From Streptomyces vietnamensis (GTDB lineage Bacteria; Actinomycetota; Actinomycetes; Streptomycetales; Streptomycetaceae), in assembly GCF_000830005.1 (NCBI RefSeq), contig NZ_CP010407.1:1889001-1953000 (forward strand): a DNA stretch of 64,000 nucleotides, given 5' to 3'. The notes beneath the pieces were generated by a model. That model was not told the origin of the DNA and ran no database searches. It worked only from the letters and a program-made list of their open reading frames with translations. Shown here piece after piece: positions 24,663 through 33,580 of this stretch (the first letter of the stretch is position 1; each line of letters opens with the position of its first letter). Position numbers and translations under genes: made by a program.

Positions 24663-25445
24663 GTGCCGCGCATGCTCGACGTCAGCGAGGACGTACGCGC
24701 CGAGATCGGCGACGAAGAAGCGGACCGGCTGCTCGCCGGCGACAACGCCCCGGGCAGCTACGACTGCACCTCCTGCCGCACGCCCGGGGACTCCGAGCAG
24801 GAGCGCACCAGCACGGTGCTGTTCGTCGGCGAGGAGACCGCGGTCCTCGCGTTCGCCCACGCCAGCTGCATCCCCTCGCAGGTCGTCCGGGTCGAGGAGG
24901 CGCAGCTCCAGGGCGCCGTCGCCTCCATCACGGCCTCCGACGCCGCCGACGCGCTCTCCGCCTCCCACCCCGAGCAGGCGGTGCTCGGGGTCACCAGCGG
25001 TCTCGTCCTGATCGACGGCGAGCTGCACCCGGCGCTCGTCGTGGAGCCGACGGCCCCGGTGGCCCGTCCGGGTTCGGACGGCCTCACCGACGAGTTCCTG
25101 CCGCTCCTGGCCGAGCAGGGCTTCCAGCCGGTCATGGATCTGGGCGAGAAGCCGGGGATGCTGCCGGGCTGGTCGGTCCTGGTCGCCATGGGCCAGCTGC
25201 ACTCCGTGCTCCAGCCGGGTCCCGGCGGTGCCGGTCAGACCGCCTGGTGGCAGGCGCACCAGCCGCTCCAGGTCACCGAGGGCTGGCGGGCGGCGGCCAA
25301 CAAGTCGCACACGGTCCTGGTCTTCGCCGCCCCGGTGGGCTCGATCGGCCAGCAGCCCCGCGAGGACCTGCTGCGCGACGCCCTGGAGAAGGCCGCGGCG
25401 AACGGCCGTCTGGTGGCCGCCGCGATGCCGCTGGCCGGCACCTGA
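24663..25445 (+). CDS. Conserved hypothetical protein (260 aa)
   Basis: A 260-residue soluble protein from GTG 24663, with GGGAG upstream. Near the N-terminus YDCTSCRTPGD contains a Cys pair with a later HASC, which together could form a metal site. The rest is mixed alpha/beta (TSTVLFVGEETAVLAFAHASC, GLVLIDGELHPALVVEPTA) with no motif I recognise. No signal peptide or membrane segment. It looks like a Streptomyces-conserved protein. Confidence 0.8.
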   Translation: MPRMLDVSEDVRAEIGDEEADRLLAGDNAPGSYDCTSCRTPGDSEQERTSTVLFVGEETAVLAFAHASCIPSQVVRVEEAQLQGAVASITASDAADALSASHPEQAVLGVTSGLVLIDGELHPALVVEPTAPVARPGSDGLTDEFLPLLAEQGFQPVMDLGEKPGMLPGWSVLVAMGQLHSVLQPGPGGAGQTAWWQAHQPLQVTEGWRAAANKSHTVLVFAAPVGSIGQQPREDLLRDALEKAAANGRLVAAAMPLAGT

Positions 25446-25585
25446 TGGAGGACCGCCGGCCCGGCATAGGGTGGGCGCGCGTCCCGGGGGCGGGAGCGGG
25501 TGTGCCGACCGTGCCGCGTCCCCGGGGCGCTCCCCTTTCGGAGAGCCGCCCGCATCCGACGGGCGGCGGTGTCGTTGGCACCTAC

Positions 25586-25906
25586 GTGCACCCATACGAC
25601 CCCTTCCTCCAGCCCTGTCCGAGCCAGATCCCCTCGATGCGCCCCGCGCAGGACGTCGCGGCGGGCCCTTCGCCCACGCCGATCTACGACGCCCTGTACT
25701 CGGAGTACCGCAGGTCCTTCCGTACGCTGCCGGGCGACCGCAGCGGCGAGGAGGAGCTGGGCTTCCGGGCCTTCGGCACGGTCCTGAGCACGGGCGTGTA
25801 CGGACAGGGGCACCGGCACGCGGCGGCGTACCCGTCGGCGTGGTCGGCGCAGCAGCACCCACAGCCCCGGGCGGCGCTGCCACCGGGGCCTCGCAGAGGC
25901 CTCTAG
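25586..25906 (+). CDS. Small conserved hypothetical protein
   Basis: About 106 residues from GTG 25586. The core IYDALYSEYRRSFRTLPGDRSGEEELGFRAFGT has a conserved-looking composition; the ends are Pro/His-rich. No recognised domain. A longer open frame upstream (back to 25247) runs in another frame of the preceding gene and is ignored. Followed 14 bp later by a strong bidirectional terminator. Confidence 0.65.
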   Translation: MHPYDPFLQPCPSQIPSMRPAQDVAAGPSPTPIYDALYSEYRRSFRTLPGDRSGEEELGFRAFGTVLSTGVYGQGHRHAAAYPSAWSAQQHPQPRAALPPGPRRGL

Positions 25907-25920
25907 GAATCCGGGAAGCA

Positions 25921-25963
25921 CGGCGGAGGGCCGGGACTCGAATCGAGCCCCGGCCCTCCGCCG
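25921..25963. terminator. Bidirectional terminator between convergent genes
   Basis: A 15-bp perfect stem (25921-25935 with 25949-25963) continues, after a mismatch, into CTCG-AAT-CGAG. It lies between the 3' ends of the hypothetical gene and der. Confidence 0.88.
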
Positions 25964-25977
25964 TGTGTCACACCGTT

Positions 25978-27426
25978 CTACTTCTTGCGGCCGCGCTTCT
26001 CGCGCACCCGGACCGAGATGTGGATCGGGGTGCCCTCGAAGCCGAACTCCTCGCGCAGCCGGCGCTCGATGAAGCGGCGGTAGCCGGCCTCCAGGAAGCC
26101 GGAGGCGAAGAGCACGAAGCGGGGCGGCTTGGTGCCGGCCTGCGTGCCGAAGAGGATGCGGGGCTGCTTGCCGCCGCGGACCGGGTGCGGGTGGGCGGCG
26201 ACGATCTCGCCCAGGAAGGCGTTGAGCCGGCCGGTGGGGACGCGGGTCTCCCAGCCGGCGAGGGCGGTCTCGATGGCCGGGACCAGCTTCTCCATGTGGC
26301 GGCCGGTCTTGGCGGACACGTTGACCCGGGGCGCCCAGGAGACCTGCTGCATCTCGGTCTCGATCTCGCGCTCGAGGTAGTAGCGGCGCTCCTCGTCGAG
26401 CTCGTCCCACTTGTTGTAGGCGATGACGATGGCGCGGCCCGACTCGACCGCCATCGTGATGATGCGCTGGTCCTGGACCGAGATGGTGTCGGTGGTGTCG
26501 ATGAGGATGACGGCCACCTCCGCCTTCTCGACGGCGGCCGCGGTCCGCAGGGAGGCGTAGTAGTCGGCGCCCTCCTGGAGGTGGACCTTCTTGCGGATGC
26601 CGGCGGTGTCGACGAACTTCCACGTGACGCCGCCGAGCTCGATGAGCTCGTCGACCGGGTCGCGGGTGGTGCCGGCCAGCTCGTTGACGACGACCCGGTC
26701 CTCGCCCGCGACCTTGTTGAGCAGGGAGGACTTGCCGACGTTCGGGCGGCCGATGAGGGCGATGCGGCGGGGGCCGCCCACCGCGTTGCCGAAGCGCTGC
26801 TCGGGGGCCTCGGGCAGCTTCTTCAGGACCTCGTCGAGGAGGTCGCCGGTGCCGCGGCCGTGCAGCGAGGAGACGGGGAACGGCTCGCCGAGGCCCAGGG
26901 ACCAGAGCATGGCCGCGTCGGCCTCGCCGGACTGGCCGTCGACCTTGTTCGCGGCGAGGACGACGGGCTTCCCGGCGCGGCGGAGCAGCTTGACGACGGC
27001 CTCGTCGGTGTCGGTGGCGCCGACGGTGGAGTCCACGACGAAGAGGCAGGCGTCGGCGGCCTCGATGGCGTACTCGGCCTGGGCGGCGACGGAGGCGTCG
27101 ATGCCGAGGACGTCCTGCTCCCAGCCGCCGGTGTCGACGACCTTGAAGCGGCGGCCGGCCCATTCGGCCTCGTAGGTGACGCGGTCGCGGGTGACGCCCG
27201 GCTTGTCCTCGACGACGGCCTCGCGGCGGCCGATGATGCGGTTCACCAGGGTCGACTTGCCGACGTTCGGGCGGCCGACGACGGCGAGGACGGGGAGCGG
27301 GCCGTGGCCGGCCTCCTCGATCGCGCCCTCGACGTCCTCGACGTCGAAGCCCTCTTCCGCGGCGAGCTCCATGAACTCCGCGTACTCGGCGTCGCCAAGT
27401 GCCCCGTGGTCGTGCTGGTCGTTCAT
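25978..27426 (-). CDS. der: Ribosome-associated GTPase Der (EngA)
   Basis: A 482-residue double-GTPase required for 50S ribosome assembly. About 45 acidic N-terminal residues precede GTPase domain 1 ([22 protein letters not shown]) and domain 2 ([22 protein letters not shown]). The C-terminal KH-like domain ends [11 protein letters not shown]. All G1, G3 and G4 motifs are intact. It is the last gene of a leftward run with cmk and the acyltransferase, 77 bp after the latter. Confidence 0.98.
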   Translation of the reverse strand: MNDQHDHGALGDAEYAEFMELAAEEGFDVEDVEGAIEEAGHGPLPVLAVVGRPNVGKSTLVNRIIGRREAVVEDKPGVTRDRVTYEAEWAGRRFKVVDTGGWEQDVLGIDASVAAQAEYAIEAADACLFVVDSTVGATDTDEAVVKLLRRAGKPVVLAANKVDGQSGEADAAMLWSLGLGEPFPVSSLHGRGTGDLLDEVLKKLPEAPEQRFGNAVGGPRRIALIGRPNVGKSSLLNKVAGEDRVVVNELAGTTRDPVDELIELGGVTWKFVDTAGIRKKVHLQEGADYYASLRTAAAVEKAEVAVILIDTTDTISVQDQRIITMAVESGRAIVIAYNKWDELDEERRYYLEREIETEMQQVSWAPRVNVSAKTGRHMEKLVPAIETALAGWETRVPTGRLNAFLGEIVAAHPHPVRGGKQPRILFGTQAGTKPPRFVLFASGFLEAGYRRFIERRLREEFGFEGTPIHISVRVREKRGRKK

Positions 27427-27503
27427 GAAGTCCGTTCCTTGATCATTCGTGGTCGGTGGTCCCGGACGGCCGGAGCCGTGGGAGCCACTACTGAGAGTGT
27501 CGC

Positions 27504-28148
27504 TCAGCGCCCGGTGAGGCGCCTGGCGTTTTCCAGGTGGGCGGTGAGCTTCCCCTGGATCCGTACGGTGGCCTCGTCGAGCGCCTTGCGGGTGCGGCGG
27601 CCGGAGCCGTCCCCCGCCTCGAAGGCGTCGCCGAAGACGACGTCGACGCTGCCGCGCAGCGGAGGCAGTGCCTTGACCAACCGTCCGCGGCGCTCGGTGC
27701 TTCCCAGGACGGCGACCGGGACGATCGGCGCGCCGCTGCGGACGGCGAAGTACGCCAGGCCCGCGCGCAGCGAGGCGAAGTCGCCGTCGCCGCGGGTGCC
27801 CTCGGGGAAGATCCCGAGGACGCCGCCCTGGTCCAGTACGCCGAGCGCGTTGCCTATCGCGGTGCGGTCGGTGCTCTCCCGGTCCACCTTGAGCTGCCCG
27901 ATGCCCTCCAGGAAGCTGCCGAGCGGGCCGACGAACGCCTCCTTCTTGATGAGGAAGTGCACGGGGCGCGGGGCGGTGCCCATGAGCATGGGGCCGTCGA
28001 TGTTGTGCGCGTGGTTGACGGCGAGGATGACGGGGCCGGAGGCCGGCACCCGCCAGGCGCCGAGGACGCGCGGTTTCCAGAAGCCGTACATCAGCCCGAT
28101 GCCGATGCGACGGCCGACGGCGGCGCCCTTCGCGGAGGGCAGGGTCAC
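27504..28148 (-). CDS. 1-acyl-sn-glycerol-3-phosphate acyltransferase family (PlsC-like)
   Basis: 214 residues. GTG at 28146-28148 overlaps the cmk stop as GTGA. The PlsC signature is present: NHAHNIDGP (H-x4-D catalytic motif), [13 protein letters not shown] and [10 protein letters not shown]. It probably acylates lysophosphatidate during phospholipid synthesis at the inner membrane face. The cmk-plsC-der order is common in actinobacteria. Confidence 0.93.
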   Translation of the reverse strand: MTLPSAKGAAVGRRIGIGLMYGFWKPRVLGAWRVPASGPVILAVNHAHNIDGPMLMGTAPRPVHFLIKKEAFVGPLGSFLEGIGQLKVDRESTDRTAIGNALGVLDQGGVLGIFPEGTRGDGDFASLRAGLAYFAVRSGAPIVPVAVLGSTERRGRLVKALPPLRGSVDVVFGDAFEAGDGSGRRTRKALDEATVRIQGKLTAHLENARRLTGR

Positions 28149-28819
28149 TTGACGGCCGCCCTCTTCTCCTCGACGAGGGTGACGACGCACTCGATGACCT
28201 GGTCCAGGGTGAGCTCGGTGGTGTCGACCTCGACGGCGTCGCCGGCCTTGGCGAGCGGGGAGGTCTTGCGGCTGGAGTCGGCCGCGTCCCGCTTGATCAG
28301 GGCTTCCTTCGTCGCGTGCACGTCGACGCCCTTGAGCTCGCCGGAGCGGCGGGCGGCACGGGCCTCGGGCGAGGCCGTGAGGAAGATCTTCAGGTCGGCG
28401 TCCGGCAGGACGGTGGTGCCGATGTCCCGGCCCTCGACGACGATGCCGGTCTCGGCGCTGCGGGCGATGGACCGCTGCAGCTCCGTGATCAGGCTCCGCA
28501 CCTCGGGGACGGCGCTGACGGCGCTGACCTTGGAGGTGACCTCTTCGGTCCGGATCGGCCCGGAGGCGTCGGCACCGTCGACGGTGATGGTGGGCCGGGC
28601 CGGGTCGGTGCCGGAGACGATGACCGGCTTGGACGCGGCGTTCGCGACGGCCTCGGCGTCGGTGACGTCGACGCCGTTGCTGATCATCCACCAGGTGATC
28701 GCCCGGTACTGGGCGCCGGTGTCGAGGTAGTTCAGCCCCAGCTTGGCGGCGACCGCCTTCGAGGTGCTGGACTTGCCCGTGCCGGAGGGCCCGTCGATGG
28801 CGACGATCACGGATTCCAC
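28145..28819 (-). CDS. cmk: (d)CMP kinase
   Basis: A 224-residue cytidylate kinase. The P-loop is [18 protein letters not shown], then [14 protein letters not shown] and the CMP-specific [30 protein letters not shown]. Converts CMP and dCMP to diphosphates. Translationally coupled to the acyltransferase. In related genomes it follows tyrA directly; here 471 bp containing composite repeat B separates them. Confidence 0.97.
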   Translation of the reverse strand: MESVIVAIDGPSGTGKSSTSKAVAAKLGLNYLDTGAQYRAITWWMISNGVDVTDAEAVANAASKPVIVSGTDPARPTITVDGADASGPIRTEEVTSKVSAVSAVPEVRSLITELQRSIARSAETGIVVEGRDIGTTVLPDADLKIFLTASPEARAARRSGELKGVDVHATKEALIKRDAADSSRKTSPLAKAGDAVEVDTTELTLDQVIECVVTLVEEKRAAVK

Positions 28820-28997
28820 GGTGGGAACACCTTCCTGGGGTGAGCGGTAGGGCCCGGCGGTTTGCGGGGGACCCCCACAAGGTTACCGAGTCCCCGGCAC
28901 CCATTCGGCCCCGCCCATCGCGGGCCCACACCCGGCCGGGCGCCGCCCACCCCCGTGTGGGACCCGCACCCACCACCGCGTGGCCCCGCGCCCGCTG

Positions 28998-29203
28998 CCG
29001 TGTGGGCAATCGTCCCGCAGGGCGGGACGGGTGGGCACACGGGACGGCGCCCCCAGCCGGGCCTAGGCTCCCGCGCCTGGACCCGCACCACGACCGCGTC
29101 GTCACCTGGGTGCGGGTTCAGGCGCGGGGAGCTCGGGCGCCGCTAAGGGCGCCGTCCGTTGTGCCCACCCGTCCCGCCCCAGCGGAACGATTGCCCACAA
29201 CGG
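28998..29203 (-). repeat. BIME-like composite hairpin repeat, copy B (reverse orientation)
   Basis: 206 bp. Hairpin 1 is C-type: CCGTGTG/CACACGG (28998-29004/29036-29042) with inner GTCCCGC/GCGGGAC. The central hairpin pairs 29072-29089 with 29109-29126 (18 bp, one G-U). Hairpin 2 is T-type: CCGTTGTG/CACAACGG (29156-29163/29196-29203), whose inner stem is hybrid GTCCCGC/GCGGAAC with one mismatch. Read on the minus strand the order is T then C, as in copy A. It sits in the tyrA-cmk interval; the rest of 28820-29290 has no gene. Confidence 0.88.
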
Positions 29204-29290
29204 GGGCGGCGGCGCCGTTCGTGCGGGTGGGCACCGCCCCGTGCGGGCGCCGCCCACAACGGGGCGCGGGCCTACAACGGGTGGCGGGGT

Positions 29291-30379
29291 TCAGCTCGTG
29301 CGGAGGGACCAGCCTCGTTCCTGCAGCGCCGCGCCCAGCGGACCCGCCGCCGACGGCTCCACCATCAGCTGGACCAGACCCGCCTGCTGCCCCGTCGCGT
29401 GCTCGATGCGGACGTCCTCGATGTTGACGCCCGCCCGCCCCGCGTCGGCGAAGATGCGGGCGAGCTCGCCCGGCTGGTCGCTGATGAGGACGGCGACGGT
29501 CTCGTAGGCCTTGGGCGCGGCACCGTGCTTGCCGGGAACGCGGGCCCGCCCCGCGTTCCCGCGCCGCAGCACGTCCTCGACCCCCGTCGCACCGTCGCGG
29601 CGTTCGTCCGCCGAGGCGGACTGGAGGGCCCGCAGCGCGCGCACGGTCTCGTCGAGGTCGGCGGCGACGCCGGAGAGGACGTCGGCGACGGGCCCGGGGT
29701 TGGCGGAGAGGATCTCGACCCACATGCGCGGGTCGGAGGCCGCGATCCGGGTGACGTCGCGGATGCCCTGCCCGCAGAGCCGTACGGCGGACTCGTCGGC
29801 CTCCTCCAGGCGCGCGGCGACCATCGAGGACACCAGCTGCGGGGTGTGGGAGACGAGGGCCACGGCCCGGTCGTGGGCGTCGGCGTCCATGACGACGGGG
29901 ACGGCCCGGCAGAGGGCGACGAGCTCCAGGGCGAGGTTGAGGACCTCGGTGTCGGTGTCCCGGGTCGGGGTGAGGACCCAGGGCCGGCCCTCGAAGAGGT
30001 CGGCGGTGGCGGCGAGCGGGCCGGACCGCTCCTTGCCGGACATGGGGTGGCTGCCGATGTACGCGGTGAGGTCGAGGCCCAGCGCCTCCAGCTCCCGCTT
30101 CGGGCCGCCCTTGACGCTGGCCACGTCCAGGTAGCCGCGGGCCAGGCCGGCCTTCATGGCCTCGGCGAGGGTGGCGGCCACGTGCGCCGGGGGCACGGCG
30201 ACGACGACGAGGTCCACGGGGCCTTCGGGGGCCTCGTCGGTGCCCGCGCCGAGCGCGGCGGCCGTGCGGGCGCGCGCCGGGTCGTGGTCGCGCAGGTGGA
30301 CGCTGACGCCCCGGCCCGCGAGGGCGAGGGCGGCGGAGGTGCCGATCAGGCCGGTACCGATGACGAGCGCTGTTCTCAC
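29291..30379 (-). CDS. tyrA: Prephenate dehydrogenase with C-terminal ACT domain
   Basis: 362 residues. An N-terminal NAD-binding fold (VIGTGLIGTSAALALAGRG), the prephenate dehydrogenase core (SHPMSGKERSGP, DAHDRAVALVSHTPQLVSS) and a C-terminal ACT-like regulatory domain (VAVLISDQPGELARIFADAGRAGVNIEDVRIEH). Converts prephenate to 4-hydroxyphenylpyruvate in tyrosine synthesis; the ACT domain probably binds tyrosine. Start overlaps aroH by ATGA. Confidence 0.96.
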   Translation of the reverse strand: MRTALVIGTGLIGTSAALALAGRGVSVHLRDHDPARARTAAALGAGTDEAPEGPVDLVVVAVPPAHVAATLAEAMKAGLARGYLDVASVKGGPKRELEALGLDLTAYIGSHPMSGKERSGPLAATADLFEGRPWVLTPTRDTDTEVLNLALELVALCRAVPVVMDADAHDRAVALVSHTPQLVSSMVAARLEEADESAVRLCGQGIRDVTRIAASDPRMWVEILSANPGPVADVLSGVAADLDETVRALRALQSASADERRDGATGVEDVLRRGNAGRARVPGKHGAAPKAYETVAVLISDQPGELARIFADAGRAGVNIEDVRIEHATGQQAGLVQLMVEPSAAGPLGAALQERGWSLRTS

Positions 30380-30738
30380 TGGGCGATGTCCTTGCGCAGG
30401 GCGGCCGCGGCACCGAGGTAGACGTGCGCGATCCGGGACTTGGGCAGTTCGGTCTCGACGTGGGCGAGGAGCCGGACGACCCTCGGCATCGCACCCTCGA
30501 TGTCGAGTTCCTGTGCGCAGATCAGGGGGACGTCGACGATCCCGATGTGCCGGGCCGCGGCGGCGGGGAAGTCGCTGTGCAGATCGGGCGTGGCCGTGAA
30601 CCAGATGCTGATGAGGTCCTCGGTGGTGAGCCCGTTGCGTTCGAGGACGGCGGTGAGCAGCTCCTCGACCTGCTCGCGCATGTGTCCGGCCTCGTCCCGC
30701 TCCAGCTGGACGGCTCCTCGGACCGCTCGTACCGCCAC
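30376..30738 (-). CDS. aroH: Chorismate mutase, AroH type
   Basis: A 120-residue AroH-fold chorismate mutase (MAVRAVRGAVQLERDEAGHM; ISIWFTATPDLHSDFPAAAAR; VPLICAQELDIEGAMPRVVR; HVYLGAAAALRKDI). The catalytic-type Arg at position 7, Cys-Gln-Glu and Arg90-equivalent stretches are present. Makes prephenate, the substrate of TyrA encoded next in the same operon with an ATGA overlap. Confidence 0.96.
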   Translation of the reverse strand: MAVRAVRGAVQLERDEAGHMREQVEELLTAVLERNGLTTEDLISIWFTATPDLHSDFPAAAARHIGIVDVPLICAQELDIEGAMPRVVRLLAHVETELPKSRIAHVYLGAAAALRKDIAQ

Positions 30739-30800
30739 GTCGTACTCCTTCGCCTGCGCCAGTGCTCCGTTCAGCCTAGTCAGCGGCGGGGACGGCGCGC

Positions 30801-30837
30801 CGTGGCGCCCGCCCTCCGAGACGGGGCGGGCGCCACG
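30801..30837. terminator. Terminator hairpin downstream of the DUF937 gene
   Basis: Perfect 14-bp stem (30801-30814 with 30824-30837), 9-nt loop. It lies after the leftward DUF937 stop (30852) and before the aroH promoter region. Confidence 0.78.
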
Positions 30838-30851
30838 GACTCCACACGCGG

Positions 30852-31265
30852 TCAGAGCTGCTGCCGGCGGATGATCTCCTCCAGGGAGGCGCCCTGGGGC
30901 AGCGAACCGTTCGGGGTCAGCTTGTCGACGGCCTGCGGCAGCGACTGCGCGATCTCGTCGGCGGCCTGCTCCGGGCTGACGCCGGCGTCCGCCGCGACCT
31001 TCTGGAGGGTGTCGTCGGGGAGGGCCCCGGCGATCTGGGCGCCGCTGACGGCCTGGTTCTCGCCGGTGCCGACCCAGGACTGGGCCTGGTCGGTGAGACC
31101 GGCCTTGGTGAGCATGTCGAGAAGGCCGCCGAGCGGGTTCGAGCCGTTGCCTCCTCCCCCGAGGGCCCCGAGCAGGGCGCCGAGGATGTTGCCGCCGCCG
31201 CCCTGCCCGCCTGCGCCGCCGAGGAGGCCCCCGAGGAGACTGCCGAGATCGTTGCCACCCGCCAT
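30852..31265 (-). CDS. DUF937/YidB-family protein
   Basis: A 137-residue protein. The Gly-rich N-terminus (repeated LGGLLGG, GGGGNILGALLGALGG) is followed by a helical domain (GLTDQAQSWVGTGENQAVSGAQIAGAL, LPQAVDKLTPNGSLPQ) typical of YidB/DUF937 proteins. No signal peptide. Function in the family is not established. ATG at 31263-31265 is chosen over an upstream in-frame start because of a GGCAGG-type site and the family N-terminus. Confidence 0.87.
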   Translation of the reverse strand: MAGGNDLGSLLGGLLGGAGGQGGGGNILGALLGALGGGGNGSNPLGGLLDMLTKAGLTDQAQSWVGTGENQAVSGAQIAGALPDDTLQKVAADAGVSPEQAADEIAQSLPQAVDKLTPNGSLPQGASLEEIIRRQQL

Positions 31266-31388
31266 GGTCCTGCCTTTCGTCCGGTACGGAACACGCCCAA
31301 TGTCACCCGAACCGGGGTGTTCCGCCACTCGGGGTAGTGGGCGGCCGTGTTGCGGTCCCGGCGCGTGGTGCGCGGCGAAGCTGGCGGC

Positions 31389-31847
31389 ATGACTTCACGC
31401 GCCACGACACGTCGTACCGTCCTGTTGGCCGCGGCGGCTCTGACGACGGCCTGCGGCTCGGACGGCGGGGGCGGCGGCGGTACGAGCACGAGCGCCCCGG
31501 CCACCAGCGAACCGGCCACCAGCGAACCGGCCCCGACCAGTACGGCCGCTCCGAGCGGTGGCGCTCCCCTGGCCAGGACCTCCCAGATCCCGGTCGGCGG
31601 CGGCACGGTCTTCGCGAAGGAGAAGGTGGTCGTGACGCAGCCGACGGCGGGCGAGTTCAAGGCGTTCTCGGCGATCTGCACCCACCAGGGCTGCACGGTG
31701 AACAAGGTCGAGGACGGCACGATCGACTGTCCCTGCCACGGCTCCAAGTACCGCATCGCCGACGGGTCGGTGGCGGCCGGCCCGGCCCCTCGCCCCCTCC
31801 CGGCCGAGCAGATTATTGTCTCGGGGGAAACGATCACTCTCGCGTAA
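31389..31847 (+). CDS. Rieske [2Fe-2S] lipoprotein
   Basis: 152 residues. Twin-Arg-containing signal (TTRRTVLLAAAALTTAC) with a lipobox Cys, a long Ser/Thr/Pro/Ala linker with a repeated ATSEPATSEPA, then a small Rieske domain with both cluster-binding boxes CTHQGC and CPCHGS, followed by PAPRPLP. Probably exported (perhaps via Tat) and anchored outside, where it accepts electrons. The partner is unknown. It ends 10 bp before the next gene. Confidence 0.92.
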   Translation: MTSRATTRRTVLLAAAALTTACGSDGGGGGGTSTSAPATSEPATSEPAPTSTAAPSGGAPLARTSQIPVGGGTVFAKEKVVVTQPTAGEFKAFSAICTHQGCTVNKVEDGTIDCPCHGSKYRIADGSVAAGPAPRPLPAEQIIVSGETITLA

Positions 31848-31857
31848 TCTGCCGGGC

Positions 31858-32541
31858 ATGACTCCGGAAGAGCTGGTGCGCGAGCACACGATCTACTCCT
31901 GCGTGATGGGCTCGCGCGCCTTCGGTCTGGCGACCGAGGACAGCGACACGGACGTACGGGGCGTGTATCTCGCCCCGACGCCGCTCTTCTGGCACTTCGA
32001 CAAGCCCCCGGCGCACGTGGAGGGCCCGGGCGAGGACCAGTTCAGCTGGGAGCTGGAACGCTTCTGCGAGCTCGCCCTGCGCAACAACCCGAACGTCCTG
32101 GAATGCCTCCACTCCCCCGTGGTCGAGCACGTCGACGACTGGGGCCGCGAGCTCCTCTCCCTGCGCGGCGCCTTCCTGTCCCGCCGGGCCCACCAGACCT
32201 TCGTCCGGTACGCGGTCGGCCAGCGCCGCAAGCTGGACGCGGACGTCCGCCAGTACGGGCATCCGCGCTGGAAGCACGCCATGCACCTGCTGCGGCTCCT
32301 CACCAGCTGCCGCGACCTGCTGCGCACGGGCGAGCTCCGCATCGACGTGGGCGAGGACCGCGACCGCCTCCTCGCGGTCAAGCGCGGCGAGGTGTCCTGG
32401 CCGGAGGTGGAGTCCTGGATGAACCGCCTCCAGGAGGAGGCGGACCGCGCCCACGACACGACCCCCCTCCCCGCCGCCCCGGACACACCCCGGATCCAGG
32501 ACTTCCTGACCCGCGCCCGCCGCGCCTCCGCCCTGGCCTAG
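31858..32541 (+). CDS. COG3541/RlaP-type predicted nucleotidyltransferase
   Basis: 227 residues from ATG 31858. The nucleotidyltransferase pocket is clear: VMGSRAFGLATEDSDTDVRGVY, with the GS motif and the metal-binding Asp pair. The helical part includes ELALRNNPNVLECLHSP and HAMHLLRLLTSCRDLLRTGE. Family members are predicted RNA-repair or nucleotide-transfer enzymes. TAATCT lies 7 nt before the ATG, so the mRNA may be leaderless. It converges (7-bp gap) with an ADP-ribosylglycohydrolase gene, which suggests a shared theme with the NAD/ADP-ribose genes that follow. Confidence 0.9.
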   Translation: MTPEELVREHTIYSCVMGSRAFGLATEDSDTDVRGVYLAPTPLFWHFDKPPAHVEGPGEDQFSWELERFCELALRNNPNVLECLHSPVVEHVDDWGRELLSLRGAFLSRRAHQTFVRYAVGQRRKLDADVRQYGHPRWKHAMHLLRLLTSCRDLLRTGELRIDVGEDRDRLLAVKRGEVSWPEVESWMNRLQEEADRAHDTTPLPAAPDTPRIQDFLTRARRASALA

Positions 32542-32548
32542 CTCTGGC

Positions 32549-33580
32549 TCACGCGTCCCAGAGCGCGCCGAAGGTCAGCAGGTCGCTGCGGTACTCGACG
32601 CGCTCCTCCCACTCCTTCGGCCAGGCGTCCGCGCCGAGGTGGGCGCCGGCGAAGGCGCCCGCGAGGGCGGCGATCGAGTCGGAGTCGCCGCGCGTGCAGG
32701 CCGCGCGGCGCAGGGCGGTGAGGGGCTCGTCGGGGAAGAGCAGGAAGCAGAGCAGGCCGGTCGCGAGGGCCTCCTCGGCGATCCAGCCGTCGCCGGTGTA
32801 CTCGCAGGGGTCGAGCTCCGGGTCGGCCGTGCGCTGGACGGCGTCGAGGCGCTCCAGGACGGCCAGGCACTCGTCCCAGCCCCGCTGGACGAAGTGGAGT
32901 GCGCTGGGGTCCTGGGAGCGGGTCCACAGGTCGCCGAGCCAGTGCTCGTGGTAGCGGGAGCGGTTCTCGTACGCGTACGAGCGCAGCTGCCCGACGAGCC
33001 CGGCCGGGTCCACGCCCTGCGCGAGCAGGTACACGGCGCGGGCGGTGAGGTCGGAGGCGGCGAGCGCGGTGGGGTGACCGTGGGTCAGGCCCGACTGGAG
33101 CTGCGCGGCACCGGCCCGCTGCTCCTCGCTGAGCCCGGGGACCAGCCCGATGGGCGCGACCCGCATGTTGGCGCCACAGCCCTTGGAGTGGATCTGGCTG
33201 GCGTCCTGCCAGGGCCGGTCGCCGTCGAGGAGCATGCAGGCGCGCAGGCAGGTGTTGCCGGGGGCGCGGTTGTTCTCCGGGGAGTGGTACCAGTCGACGA
33301 ACTCGTCGCGTACGGGCCTGGCGAGCCGCAGCGGGGCCAGTACGCCCCGGTCCATGGCCGTGCGGATGCCACGGGCGAAGGCGAGGGTCATCTGGGTGTC
33401 GTCGGTGACGTACGCCGTGCCGTTCCTGACCGGCAGCGCCATCTGACGCCAGGGACCGACCTTGGCGAGGATCGACGGCACGTCGTTGAACTCGGTCGGG
33501 AAGCCCAGCGCGTCCCCGAGCGCGAGCCCGATCAGGGAGCCGGTCGCGGCCTGCTTGGTCGCGTGTCGTGTGAGGTTCAT
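32549..33580 (-). CDS. ADP-ribosylglycohydrolase family protein
   Basis: 343 residues. DraG/ARH-type motifs: SLIGLALGDALG near the N-terminus, YVTDDTQMTLAFARG (magnesium-binding TDDT) and GDSDSIAALAGAFAGA (second metal site) near the C-terminus. These enzymes remove ADP-ribose from proteins or nucleic acids. Third gene of a leftward set; the start overlaps the Nudix stop as ATGA, so it is made together with the NrtR-like and NadR-like proteins. Confidence 0.95.
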   Translation of the reverse strand: MNLTRHATKQAATGSLIGLALGDALGFPTEFNDVPSILAKVGPWRQMALPVRNGTAYVTDDTQMTLAFARGIRTAMDRGVLAPLRLARPVRDEFVDWYHSPENNRAPGNTCLRACMLLDGDRPWQDASQIHSKGCGANMRVAPIGLVPGLSEEQRAGAAQLQSGLTHGHPTALAASDLTARAVYLLAQGVDPAGLVGQLRSYAYENRSRYHEHWLGDLWTRSQDPSALHFVQRGWDECLAVLERLDAVQRTADPELDPCEYTGDGWIAEEALATGLLCFLLFPDEPLTALRRAACTRGDSDSIAALAGAFAGAHLGADAWPKEWEERVEYRSDLLTFGALWDA

